A DNA stretch of 53,771 nucleotides from a virus: positions 1 through 53,771 of the IMG/VR virus record IMGVR_UViG_3300050821_003786. One strand, written 5' to 3'. Every line of letters starts with the position of its first letter. Position 1 is the first letter of the stretch. Below the pieces are notes generated by a model. It saw only the letters and a program-made list of their open reading frames with translations. It had not been told where the DNA came from and ran no database searches. The translations under genes were made by a program, and so were the position numbers. Positions 41,345 through 48,100 of the stretch are shown here, piece by piece.

Positions 41345-41785
41345 ATGATTGAGGACAAGGACAGGGGCGTTGTTCGTAAGCTCGCGGCGCTACTCGTGTT
41401 CGCGGCTGCTGTCGCGGCGGTGATCGTGTTCCGGTCACGGATCAGCGCGGATTTCTGGCCGCTCGACTCGTCCAGAGTGGGCCCGAATCTGGTGGCGAGC
41501 ATCGTGCAATGGGCGGTCATCTTCATTGCCGCGGTGCTGCTGTACCCGCCGTGGCGCCGCCGGCTGCACAGGCTGATCGATGCGAAGCTCAAACCGCTGC
41601 ATGAGCACGCGAAACGGCAGGAGCAGCACAACGAGTGGGCGGCGAAAGCGATCGCGTCGATGCACCTGAAGGTCACCGGCGAGCATGTCGACCGTCACCC
41701 GCATTTCAAGAGCGTGGGGCCGCCGGCGCCAACGCCGATCCGCCGCCGGACGGCTGCTCGCAAGGTGCCGAAGAGCAAGACGTAA
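41345..41785 (+). CDS. Two-pass membrane protein, holin candidate
   Basis: A 146-residue protein with TAGGAGC before ATG 41345. Two hydrophobic helices (KLAALLVFAAAVAAVIVF, residues about 12-29, and VQWAVIFIAAVLLYPPW, about 55-71) are followed by a long basic, His-rich cytosolic tail. This could be a class II-like holin or a membrane regulator. A second candidate lies at 42954. Confidence 0.5.
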   Translation: MIEDKDRGVVRKLAALLVFAAAVAAVIVFRSRISADFWPLDSSRVGPNLVASIVQWAVIFIAAVLLYPPWRRRLHRLIDAKLKPLHEHAKRQEQHNEWAAKAIASMHLKVTGEHVDRHPHFKSVGPPAPTPIRRRTAARKVPKSKT

Positions 41786-41809
41786 CGTCCGCGAAGCCAG
41801 GAGGGCGTC

Positions 41810-42052
41810 GTGTTCAACGCAGCGGTGCGCGGCAGAGATCCCCGGACGATTGCGCCCGTTCGCTCGTATTGGAGTGACGGGAAGCGGCTGATCGAGATCG
41901 TCGAGGTTGATCACTCAGGCGCGATCGGTGTCGACCTGTTGACGGACGTACTGGTCGAAATCTCGCCGCTGGACCTGATCCAGAAGTGGACGCGCAGGCA
42001 TCCGGATCAGTCGTGCTCAGCGGCGTTGTGGCGCGCGGAGCATCCCGCGTGA
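41810..42052 (+). CDS. Small hypothetical protein
   Basis: An 80-residue soluble protein with CAGGAGGG upstream of GTG 41810. The middle (KRLIEIVEVDHSGAIGVDLL) suggests a small beta domain. It overlaps the following GTG by four bases. Function is unknown. Confidence 0.5.
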   Translation: MFNAAVRGRDPRTIAPVRSYWSDGKRLIEIVEVDHSGAIGVDLLTDVLVEISPLDLIQKWTRRHPDQSCSAALWRAEHPA

Positions 42053-42201
42053 GGCGTCTGCTTGACGCGGTCCTGCTGAACGTGGCGCTCGTGGTCGCCT
42101 ACGACGTGCTCGCGTGCTTGGCGCGGGCGTGGATGCACTGGCGTACAGAGACCCCGGTTATTGACCCATCCCTCGTAGCTCGACTGCTACGCGAAATCTA
42201 G
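42049..42201 (+). CDS. Small membrane protein
   Basis: A 50-residue protein with a GTG start overlapping the previous stop. One hydrophobic helix (LDAVLLNVALVVAYDVLACL) is followed by a short soluble end. It may be a small holin, antiholin or membrane regulator in the lysis region. The evidence is size, hydrophobicity and tight spacing only. Confidence 0.45.
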   Translation: MRRLLDAVLLNVALVVAYDVLACLARAWMHWRTETPVIDPSLVARLLREI

Positions 42202-42210
42202 GAGGACAGC

Positions 42211-42945
42211 TTGAGCATCCACCGCATTCGCATCCCGGAGGTCGTGATCCCCGGGAAACGCCTGGGACGGCACATCCACATCGACGACCGCTCCGACGCG
42301 TACCCGGCCGAGACCGCCGCGCAGCTGGTCAGCGTCACTCACCGTTCCGCGGGGCTGCCGCTCAATCAGCAGGAGACCTCGAGCTGCACGGCGCACGCGG
42401 TGTGCGGAGCGCTGAACGCGATCCCGCACTGGGCTGCCGGGCAGCCGACGCTCGGGGAGCCCGACTGCTACGCCGTCTACTCCGACGAGGAGGTGCTGGA
42501 GGGGTTCGGGCCATATCCGCCGAACGACCAGGGCGGCTCGGGCACCGAGGTCTGCCAGGCCGCGAAGAATCGCGGCTGGATCTTCGAGTACCAGCACGCC
42601 GCCGACATCCATAGCGCGTTGTTGGCGGTCGTGCCGCGGCCGGCGATTTTCGGGATGAACTGGTTCACGTCGTTCGACTCGCCGGACGCGAACGGGTACA
42701 TCGAGATCGCTCCGGGCGCAACGGTTCGCGGCGGGCACGAGGTGTGCGCAATCGGCCTTGACGCTCAGAACGAGCGGATCTGGTTCGTGAACTCGTGGGG
42801 CACCGAGTACGGGGTGGCGCACGGCGACATTCCGGGCGGCTGCTTCTGCATGAGCTTCAACACGCTCGCCGCGCTGTTCGACCAGGGCGCCGATTGCACG
42901 GTGCCGCGCACTCTCAAGGGCTGGGTCGCCAGCCCGCTCAACTAG
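42211..42945 (+). CDS. Papain-like (C1) cysteine protease
   Basis: A 244-residue protein with GGAGG seven bases before a TTG start. The papain layout is clear: oxyanion Gln53 six residues before the nucleophile Cys59 (NQQETSSCTAHA), then GGHEVCAIGL with the catalytic His and NSWGTEYG with the Asn. No propeptide or signal peptide is seen. Between lysozyme and holin genes it could cut peptide links of the wall or surface proteins, or process a virion protein. C1 proteases are uncommon in phage lysis regions. Confidence 0.75.
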   Translation: MSIHRIRIPEVVIPGKRLGRHIHIDDRSDAYPAETAAQLVSVTHRSAGLPLNQQETSSCTAHAVCGALNAIPHWAAGQPTLGEPDCYAVYSDEEVLEGFGPYPPNDQGGSGTEVCQAAKNRGWIFEYQHAADIHSALLAVVPRPAIFGMNWFTSFDSPDANGYIEIAPGATVRGGHEVCAIGLDAQNERIWFVNSWGTEYGVAHGDIPGGCFCMSFNTLAALFDQGADCTVPRTLKGWVASPLN

Positions 42946-42953
42946 GAGGATTC

Positions 42954-43253
42954 ATGAAGCTCACATCGACAGGCGACGTAAGCCACATCAAGATCACGCA
43001 GGCCGGACTAGTCTCCCTGCTCGTGACGATCGTCGGGCAGGTGGTCGCGTTCGTGCCGTCGCTCGCGTCCAAGGAACAGATCCTGATCTCGGCTGGGTCG
43101 ACGGTGATCGCTGCCGTGTTCCTGGTCGTCAACGCCGTGCACGCGTTCGCAGGCGCGAAGATCGCCGCAGCGGGCGTATCCGCTCCCCGCCCCTTTGTGA
43201 CCTCCGGGACACCGGCGGCGACCGGTCAGCCTCCAGCAGCTTCGCCCCAATAG
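42954..43253 (+). CDS. Holin-like two-pass membrane protein
   Basis: A 99-residue protein with TAGGAGG before ATG 42954. Two hydrophobic segments (GLVSLLVTIVGQVVAFVPSL and ISAGSTVIAAVFLVVNAVHA) are followed by a Pro/Ala-rich tail. Size, layout and position at the end of the lysis region fit a holin that permeabilises the membrane and times lysis. It is the last gene before the terminator. Confidence 0.7.
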   Translation: MKLTSTGDVSHIKITQAGLVSLLVTIVGQVVAFVPSLASKEQILISAGSTVIAAVFLVVNAVHAFAGAKIAAAGVSAPRPFVTSGTPAATGQPPAASPQ

Positions 43254-43302
43254 GAGCGGACGCCCGAGCTCGTCTCGGGTATGACCTCCTCCCCCAGGCG
43301 GG

Positions 43303-43333
43303 ACGCCCTGTGAGCCTTTGGCTTACGGGGCGT
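43303..43333. terminator. Strong hairpin terminator between convergent operons
   Basis: ACGCCCTGTGAGCC (43303-43316) pairs with GGCTTACGGGGCGT (43320-43333) over 14 base pairs including two G-U pairs, with a TTT loop and a T-containing tail (TTTCGTCGTTCT). A shorter CCCGAG/CTCGGG stem lies about 40 bases upstream. It follows the holin gene on the plus strand and the lipoprotein gene on the minus strand, so it probably ends both transcripts. Confidence 0.75.
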
Positions 43334-43342
43334 TTCGTCGTT

Positions 43343-43735
43343 CTACTGCGCCACGATCCGGATCGTCCAATTCGCGGCCGAGATCACCTGCGCGTTCGGA
43401 TACGCCCCCGGGCCGATCGCCGACGTTCCAGAGCTCGACGTGGAGCTGACCGCGATCGCGGTCGTGCCGCTGACGCCGCTGGTCAAAGCGAAGGACGGCC
43501 CGGAGGATCGCCACTCGATGATCGACGGTCGGTCGATCGTGATCGTGCCGAGCGATTTGGTGCCGTTACCGGAGAACGATCCTGGAGACTGGGCCACGGC
43601 CGTCGTGGCGGCTGGCGCTGGGGCGGCTTGGATGATCGTGGTGACGGTGACGGTACGGGTGGTGCCGCAGCCTGCGAGGGCAAGAACCGCGAGCACTACC
43701 GGAAGAACCCGTGTTGCCGTCGATCCGTCTCTCAT
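43343..43735 (-). CDS. Predicted lipoprotein expressed from the immunity region
   Basis: A 130-residue minus-strand protein. Residues 1-23 are a signal peptide with lipobox VLALAGC. The mature part is Thr/Ser/Ala-rich and beta-rich (TIDRPSIIEWRSSGPSF), ending in ANWTIRIVAQ. AGGA stands eight bases before the ATG. It reads in the same direction as the repressor, so it may be expressed in lysogens. Phage lipoproteins in such positions often block superinfection, but that role is inference here. Confidence 0.7.
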   Translation of the reverse strand: MRDGSTATRVLPVVLAVLALAGCGTTRTVTVTTIIQAAPAPAATTAVAQSPGSFSGNGTKSLGTITIDRPSIIEWRSSGPSFALTSGVSGTTAIAVSSTSSSGTSAIGPGAYPNAQVISAANWTIRIVAQ

Positions 43736-43840
43736 GTGTACATCCTGGACGAACGTTGCGGTTGCGACCTGCCTAACCGTCTGCTTATGATCACGGCAAC
43801 AGCGAGACCACGAGCGGACCGGGGAAGGGCAGCGAGAGGG

Positions 43841-44050
43841 ATGAAGCGGAAATTGCGGGTTGTTGGCGAGCGTGACGCGCAGCCGACGACTGGAGAGGCC
43901 GTGCTACAGGACTGGGTGGACATGTCTGCCAACTATTTCACTCGCCGGCTGCCGGAGCTTCCGGAGGCCGACCCTTTGCGCGCCGAGCTTGAGACGCTTG
44001 CCGCTCGGTACTGCCTGCTGGCCGTCCCGATAGCCGCTCTGCTGTGCTAG
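43841..44050 (+). CDS. Small hypothetical protein, convergent with repressor
   Basis: A 69-residue plus-strand frame with GAGAGGG just before the ATG. It is a helical, charged protein (EAVLQDWVDMSANYFTRR). It overlaps the 3' end of the minus-strand repressor by 113 bases, and at most one reading is conserved over that overlap unless both are real. It would need its own promoter in 43736-43840. I keep it as a weak call. Confidence 0.35.
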   Translation: MKRKLRVVGERDAQPTTGEAVLQDWVDMSANYFTRRLPELPEADPLRAELETLAARYCLLAVPIAALLC

Positions 44051-44495
44051 CCCCAGTCTTCGCCGCGTCGAGCAGCTCCTCGGTGGTCGGCGGGACGCGT
44101 CGGAGCAGCTCGGCGAGCATCGCTTCAATCCGATCGAGCTGAGACTGATCGTCATCGGGTTCGAGCGTTTCCATGAGCGCCGGCGTTCCATTGGATTTGT
44201 CGGCCGGGGAAGTGTGGAACCAGGCTAGAGGCTTGCCGGTCGCTTTGCCGATCTGAGCGAGCGTGTCGTCGCCGGGGCGGTGGATGCCGCGCTCCCACTT
44301 GGACACCTGGTCGCTGCCCGCCTTGCCTGGGATTTTTGCTGCTAGCTCGGCTTGAGTGAGGCCCGCTTCTTCGCGGGCCTCAGCGATCCGTCGCCCCACA
44401 AGCGCCGTGTGCTCGGCGACCATGAGTTCAAACCTACGGCGGGCGATTGAGTTTGTCGTGGACAAGTTCCTAGAAGCCACTTGACTAGACAGCAC
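43938..44495 (-). CDS. cI-like HTH repressor
   Basis: A 185-residue protein on the minus strand. A Cro/CI-type helix-turn-helix lies at about residues 33-90 (VGRRIAEAREEAGLTQAELA, then SDQVSKWERGIHRPGDDTLA). The C-terminal half is acidic, then Arg/Ala-rich, with no peptidase domain. It is clearly related to the rightward regulator at 44519: both have VSKWERG-x-HRP. The GTG at 44495 sits six bases from a -10 box and would be leaderless; an ATG at 44423 is an alternative start. It probably keeps the lysogenic state. Confidence 0.75.
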   Translation of the reverse strand: MLSSQVASRNLSTTNSIARRRFELMVAEHTALVGRRIAEAREEAGLTQAELAAKIPGKAGSDQVSKWERGIHRPGDDTLAQIGKATGKPLAWFHTSPADKSNGTPALMETLEPDDDQSQLDRIEAMLAELLRRVPPTTEELLDAAKTGASTAERLSGRPAGSTERQASQARRAKGRPPEAPAAGE

Positions 44496-44509
44496 ACTCC
44501 TAGTATGGT
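44481..44509 (+). promoter_or_regulatory. Rightward early promoter
   Basis: TTGACT (44481-44486), a 17-base spacer and TATGGT (44504-44509). The expected transcript start is near 44516-44519, at or next to the ATG of the cro-like gene, so the mRNA may be leaderless. The -35 box lies inside the left operator arm. Confidence 0.6.
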
Positions 44510-44530
44510 GGTTGCCAGATGTCTAGTCAA
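44502..44530 (-). promoter_or_regulatory. Leftward repressor promoter
   Basis: Read on the minus strand: TTGACT (44530-44525), a 17-base spacer and CATACT (44507-44502). The GTG of the repressor follows six bases later, again suggesting a leaderless mRNA. Its -10 box overlaps that of the rightward promoter on the opposite strand, so the two promoters cannot be occupied at the same time. Confidence 0.6.
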
Positions 44531-44752
44531 GCAACTAGCAGACCGGCAACTACTCTCGGCGCGAACATCAAGCGTGCGAGGCTCGCAGCGGGGCTGACGC
44601 AACGCCAGCTCGCCGACCGGGTCGACGTCGACCCGATGATGGTCAGCAAGTGGGAGCGCGGCTGGCATCGGCCGAGCGAGGAGAACCTGATTGCGCTGAC
44701 TCGCGAGCTTGGTCGTGACATGGCGTGGCTATACACGGAGCGCGCGGCATGA
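44519..44752 (+). CDS. Cro-like HTH regulator
   Basis: A 77-residue protein with one helix-turn-helix domain (KRARLAAGLTQRQLADRVDV, then MMVSKWERGWHRPSEENLIA). It shares VSKWERG-x-HRP and the following AW-x-x-T ending with the divergent repressor, so the two probably bind the same operators. The ATG at 44519 lies on the right arm of the operator, hence its first residues SSQATSR resemble SSQVASR of the repressor. It likely shuts off the repressor promoter and opens the lytic path. Confidence 0.8.
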   Translation: MSSQATSRPATTLGANIKRARLAAGLTQRQLADRVDVDPMMVSKWERGWHRPSEENLIALTRELGRDMAWLYTERAA

Positions 44753-44985
44753 CTCGCCACGCTCGTCCGCCGGCGACCCAGTTCGTACTCGGCAAGCCGC
44801 GCCCCTGGCAGAAGCGTTCGATCAACAACGCCAAGCCAGGGACTACGAACTCCGCGCGTCAGATGGCCGCTCTGAAATCAATGAGCCCGTGCGAGTTGGC
44901 GTGCGGGCTCACGGTCGAGCAGATCGACGAGTTCCACCGCGCGCAACGCGAGCGCGTTCTCCGCCGGCTGGGGCTGACCACATGA
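44749..44985 (+). CDS. Small hypothetical early protein
   Basis: A 78-residue protein starting at ATGA with the cro-like gene. The N-terminus is basic, and the C-terminal half is helical (GLTVEQIDEFHRAQRERVLR). It overlaps the next start as ATGA. It is probably an immediate early gene. No family is recognised. Confidence 0.5.
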   Translation: MTRHARPPATQFVLGKPRPWQKRSINNAKPGTTNSARQMAALKSMSPCELACGLTVEQIDEFHRAQRERVLRRLGLTT

Positions 44986-45170
44986 CGTTCGACTCGTCGT
45001 CACCGTTGGCGGCTCGCCTGGCTGCCGCTGCTCGCCGGTATGACTCGACGCCGGTGGATGTCAAAACGTGCACGCGTTGCGGTTCGAGCCCGCACACGGG
45101 CACGTGGGAGCGGTTGTGCGCTGCCTGCGAGCTGATCGTGGCGGACATTCGCGCGGGAACGGTCCGATGA
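44982..45170 (+). CDS. Small putative zinc-ribbon protein
   Basis: A 62-residue protein with a helical start, then CTRCGSS and CAACEL, a two-CxxC zinc ribbon with a 15-residue spacing. The start overlaps the previous stop and its stop overlaps the next ATG. It belongs to the set of very small Cys-pair proteins of the early region. Confidence 0.5.
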   Translation: MTFDSSSPLAARLAAAARRYDSTPVDVKTCTRCGSSPHTGTWERLCAACELIVADIRAGTVR

Positions 45171-45316
45171 GCGCGGTTTTCGCGATTGGTTGCTGGCTGA
45201 TCCTGATCGGCTTCATCTGCCGGTGCGCATGGCGGGACGCTCAGGATGCTGCTGAGCGTTCGCGCGCGAGAGCCGAGTACTTCAAGTGCATCGACCGTTT
45301 CGGACGGCGCCCATGA
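45167..45316 (+). CDS. Small membrane protein
   Basis: A 49-residue protein. One N-terminal hydrophobic helix (VFAIGCWLILIGFICRCAWR, residues about 4-23) is followed by a charged cytosolic helix. Starts and ends with four-base overlaps. It could be an early membrane-acting protein; no function can be assigned. Confidence 0.45.
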   Translation: MSAVFAIGCWLILIGFICRCAWRDAQDAAERSRARAEYFKCIDRFGRRP

Positions 45317-45429
45317 CTTGCGTCGAGGCCTGTCCCGACGTGAGCGCCCGCGACAGCCGCGCCCCCGGCTGCTCGCGGGCCACCCTTACCAATGATGCCC
45401 CCGCGCGGTTGCTGCCGCCGGGGGCGTGA
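45313..45429 (+). CDS. Doubtful 38-codon ORF overlapping a hairpin
   Basis: A 38-codon frame from an ATG overlapping the previous stop to a TGA at 45427. It has a few Cys residues and an Arg/Ala-rich composition. Its end runs through the hairpin at 45397-45425. It may be non-functional and only reflect the open frame by chance. Confidence 0.25.
   Translation: MTCVEACPDVSARDSRAPGCSRATLTNDAPARLLPPGA
45397..45425 (+). terminator. GC hairpin GCCCCCG/CGGGGGC (second copy)
   Basis: GCCCCCG (45397-45403) pairs with CGGGGGC (45419-45425). It has the same arms and nearly the same loop length as the hairpin at 14357-14386, and again a start codon follows, here 28 bases downstream. There is no T-run. 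It may be a partial terminator that tunes early transcription or a leader element. Confidence 0.5.
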
Positions 45430-45452
45430 CCCACAGGAGATAAAGCCCTCCC

Positions 45453-45962
45453 ATGAGCGTGCACAGCCTATCCAACGATCCCACCGACCATTTGACCGCG
45501 GAACAGGTCGCGTTCATCGACGGGCTGCGCGAGCTCGCGGACTTTCTGGAGCGCGCCCCACGCCCGGAACGCCTGATTGACCGACGAGACGCGGTTCGCC
45601 TGATCGACTATCAGCTGTCGCGCAGCCTGCTGGTGGAACGCGAACGCGAGCTTGGCGGCCCGTGGGAGAAAGGGCGACTCGGTACCGACGACACGTACTT
45701 CTATCTGACTCGCCGGTTCGGCCCGCACGAGGTCACCTTATACACGGATCGGTCGAACGTATGCGAGCGCGTCGTGATCACAGAGACGGTGACCCGCGAG
45801 GTTCCCGATCCGGACGCGCCACCGGTGCCGATGGTCACGGTCACGGAGGAAGTAGAGCGGGTGAGTTGGCGCTGTCCCGAAAGCCTTCTAGAGCCGCTCC
45901 CGGTTGACGTCGATTTCCTGGCTGGCTCGGACGGCCCTGATCCTGCGGAAGCAGGCTTCTGA
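45453..45962 (+). CDS. Hypothetical early protein
   Basis: A 169-residue acidic protein. The N-terminal half is helical (EQVAFIDGLRELADFLERAP) and the C-terminal half is beta-rich with a Val/Thr/Glu stretch (VVITETVTREVPDPDAPPVP). It directly precedes the recombination genes, with a one-base overlap, and may be an accessory to them. CAGGAGA stands 14-20 bases upstream of ATG 45453. No family is recognised. Confidence 0.5.
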   Translation: MSVHSLSNDPTDHLTAEQVAFIDGLRELADFLERAPRPERLIDRRDAVRLIDYQLSRSLLVERERELGGPWEKGRLGTDDTYFYLTRRFGPHEVTLYTDRSNVCERVVITETVTREVPDPDAPPVPMVTVTEEVERVSWRCPESLLEPLPVDVDFLAGSDGPDPAEAGF

Positions 45963-46783
45963 TGGCGACGACGACCGCCAGGACGACGCCCAACGGCTCC
46001 GAGGCCGCCGAACCCACTGTCAGCTTCCCGGTCGACAGCTTCCGCGACGCCGCGAAGCATCTGCGCCGCCCGTTCACGCCGGCGGCCGTGAAGTTCAAGG
46101 TGCAGGCCACCTGGCCGAAAGAGAACCCGACCGGAGGCCTGATCGTCGCCTACATCGATGCGCGCCTGGTCGTCGAGCGGCTCAACCTGATCGTCCCGCA
46201 CCTCTGGCATGACGCGTACCGCCCGGTCGGCGGCGGCCAGATGTGGTGTGACCTCACGATCGACGACATCACCCGCTCGGACGTTGGCGAAGGCGCCGGC
46301 AAGGGACTCGTGTCGGATGCGTTGAAGCGTGCCGCGGTGAAGTTCGGGATCGGCGTGTCGCTGTACGCGACCCCGAAGCTCACGTTGAAGATCGGCAGTG
46401 GGCTCGAGCTCGGCGGCCGCGACAAGGTGAGGCTGACCGCTGAGGGCGAGCGAATGGCGCAGTCGAACTACAAGACGTGGCTGGAGTCGCACGGCACCAG
46501 CGCGTTCGGAGAGTCCCTCGATCACGGTGACGTCGAGGGCGCCCAGGGGGACGCCGAGATCGACGCGCCCCCCGAGCCTGACGCGCCGGCGCTGGTAACC
46601 GAGTCCGATATCGAAGAGCTGAAGGCTGCGGCCAAGGGTCTGAAGGTCGGTCAGGTGCGTTTGGCGCTCGGATCGGTTGGCCTTTCCGCCCCGGAGGGTG
46701 TCGCGATCTCGTTCGCCGGCGTGCCGGCGGCTGTTGCGCCGGCGCTCGCGGAAGCACTGGTTGGGATGGAGCGCACGTCATGA
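45962..46783 (+). CDS. Rad52-family single-strand annealing protein
   Basis: A 273-residue protein. Residues about 20-140 match the Rad52-type annealing core: YIDARLVVERLNLIVPHLW, then LTIDDITRSDVGEG and the typical SDALKRAAVKFGIGVSLYAT. The C-terminal third is an acidic linker plus a small helical domain. It anneals complementary strands during phage recombination and works with the exonuclease encoded next. Start TGATG and end ATGA overlaps show close coupling. Confidence 0.82.
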   Translation: MATTTARTTPNGSEAAEPTVSFPVDSFRDAAKHLRRPFTPAAVKFKVQATWPKENPTGGLIVAYIDARLVVERLNLIVPHLWHDAYRPVGGGQMWCDLTIDDITRSDVGEGAGKGLVSDALKRAAVKFGIGVSLYATPKLTLKIGSGLELGGRDKVRLTAEGERMAQSNYKTWLESHGTSAFGESLDHGDVEGAQGDAEIDAPPEPDAPALVTESDIEELKAAAKGLKVGQVRLALGSVGLSAPEGVAISFAGVPAAVAPALAEALVGMERTS

Positions 46784-47592
46784 CCGTGTTCGAGCGGCCG
46801 TACACGGAGCGTGACGGCTCCGAGTTTCAGGCGTACGGCAGCGTCACCGTCGAGTATCGGGACGCGTCGCATCGCTATTGGCTTCACACCGGTGGTGAGC
46901 GCGTTTCGGCGATCAGCGTCACTTCGGCGCTTAAAGTGCTCGACAAGCCGGCGCTGCTCGCGTGGGCGGAAGCATGCGGCGCCGAGGGCGCGGCCAGACT
47001 CGCAGCACAGGGCGAGCTGGTGAACGTCGATCCGTCGCAAGCGATCAGCGTCGTACGGATCAACGGGCTCGGGATGGAAGCCAGGCGCGACGCCGGCGCC
47101 GATCGCGGCACGGCGGTTCACGCGGTCCTGGAGCTGTGGGGGCGCGAGCAGACCGTCCCCGACCTCGGAGACTTCCCGGGCGAGGTTCGCGGCTATGTGC
47201 AGGGCTTGTGCGCGTGGCTGCTGAAGGCGCGTCCGAAGCCGAGCGCGGTGGAACGGTTTGTCGGCTCGGTCACGCACACGTATGCGGGCCGGCTGGACAT
47301 GCGTGCGGAGATCGACGGCCGCGATCTGATCGTCGACTTGAAAACGAACCCGAAGGGCCGGGTGTTCGATGAGGCGCACTTGCAGGCGGCCGCGTACCGG
47401 TTGGCTGACGTGGAGTGCGGTAGCCCGGAGCCGGATGGGGCGATCATCGTCGCGGTCGGCGAGGACGGCAGCTTTGAGCAGGTGGAGTGCGAGGCGCAGG
47501 CTGGCGACTGGCTGAACGTGCTGGCGACCCACCGGTCGATGTCGAGGTTGCGGAGCGCGCGCACGGCGCGGGAGCGGAGGGCCGCGGCGTGA
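46780..47592 (+). CDS. PD-(D/E)XK (RecB-like) exonuclease
   Basis: A 270-residue nuclease. Motifs are DRGTAVHAVLE (about 107-117), YAGRLDMRAEIDG with the metal-binding Asp, IVDLKTN with Asp-x-Lys, and HLQAAAYRL (motif with Gln and Tyr). This is the RecB/Cas4-type nuclease fold. Pairing with an annealing protein makes a two-component recombination system like Exo-Beta: it would trim ends to leave single strands. The start overlaps the Rad52-like gene by four bases. Confidence 0.85.
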   Translation: MTVFERPYTERDGSEFQAYGSVTVEYRDASHRYWLHTGGERVSAISVTSALKVLDKPALLAWAEACGAEGAARLAAQGELVNVDPSQAISVVRINGLGMEARRDAGADRGTAVHAVLELWGREQTVPDLGDFPGEVRGYVQGLCAWLLKARPKPSAVERFVGSVTHTYAGRLDMRAEIDGRDLIVDLKTNPKGRVFDEAHLQAAAYRLADVECGSPEPDGAIIVAVGEDGSFEQVECEAQAGDWLNVLATHRSMSRLRSARTARERRAAA

Positions 47593-47999
47593 CGACCGTT
47601 CATCGCGACCCTACCGATCCGGTGACGATCATGGCCGAGCTTGACCAGGCCACCGAGGAGCTGAATCAGCTGTCCGGCGCGCTCGCCGAGCTTGAGCGCA
47701 AGTTGACCCCCGTCGAGATGGAGGTCGAAGAATTCATGGCTGCCCACGAGGAGGGCCTGTGGACCCGCCACACGGAGGACGGCGAGAAGTTCCCGCCGGA
47801 GGCGTTGCGGACCCGGCTGGCGCATCGGGCGATGGACGCGAACCTGTTGGGCCGGTACTCGGCGCTGTTGGCGTCGCGGCGCAGGATGGAGAAGCGGATC
47901 TCGTCGCTGAAGGCTGTGGTGAACGCAAAGCAGTCGATTCTGTCGGCGCTGAAGGAAGCGGGCCGGACGGACGGGTCGGGGCTGAGGAGGGCGGCGTGA
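47589..47999 (+). CDS. Coiled-coil accessory protein of the recombination genes
   Basis: A 136-residue helical protein with two coiled-coil segments (ELDQATEELNQLSGALAELE and ALLASRRRMEKRISSLKAVV) around a loop with TRHTEDGEKFPPEA. The GTG start overlaps the exonuclease stop. The layout recalls small helical proteins next to phage recombinases, but I cannot assign a function. A later ATG at 47631 is possible. Confidence 0.55.
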   Translation: MTTVHRDPTDPVTIMAELDQATEELNQLSGALAELERKLTPVEMEVEEFMAAHEEGLWTRHTEDGEKFPPEALRTRLAHRAMDANLLGRYSALLASRRRMEKRISSLKAVVNAKQSILSALKEAGRTDGSGLRRAA

Positions 48000-48100
48000 C
48001 GTTCGGCGATTTCTCCCCGATCGTGCACAAGCGTTGCGTGTGCGGCGCGGTCGGCGAATGGCCAGGCCGGCCGTGTCCCGCGTGCCGGGGTGCCGCGTGA
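47996..48100 (+). CDS. Tiny putative zinc-ribbon protein
   Basis: A 34-residue protein with CVCG and CPACRG, i.e. two Cys pairs about 13 residues apart. The GTG start overlaps the upstream stop, and the stop overlaps the next GTG. Its position and pattern support a real tiny gene. It probably binds zinc and acts as an adaptor or regulator. Confidence 0.45.
   Translation: MTFGDFSPIVHKRCVCGAVGEWPGRPCPACRGAA

Larger units (their letters stand above)
44480..44531. promoter_or_regulatory. Operator: perfect 12-bp inverted repeat with CTAG half-sites
   Basis: CTTGACTAGACA (44480-44491) and TGTCTAGTCAAG (44520-44531) are exact reverse complements. CTAG, a rare tetramer in GC-rich DNA, occurs five times in 69 bases (44470, 44485, 44500, 44523, 44535); the first three are spaced by exactly 15 bp. 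Both -35 boxes lie inside the repeat arms. This is the probable operator for one or both regulators. Confidence 0.75.

Noticed and set aside
43732-43932. 66-codon minus-strand frame between lipoprotein and repressor
   Set aside because: Ser/Arg-rich, no ribosome binding site, and overlapped by a better plus-strand frame; not supported.
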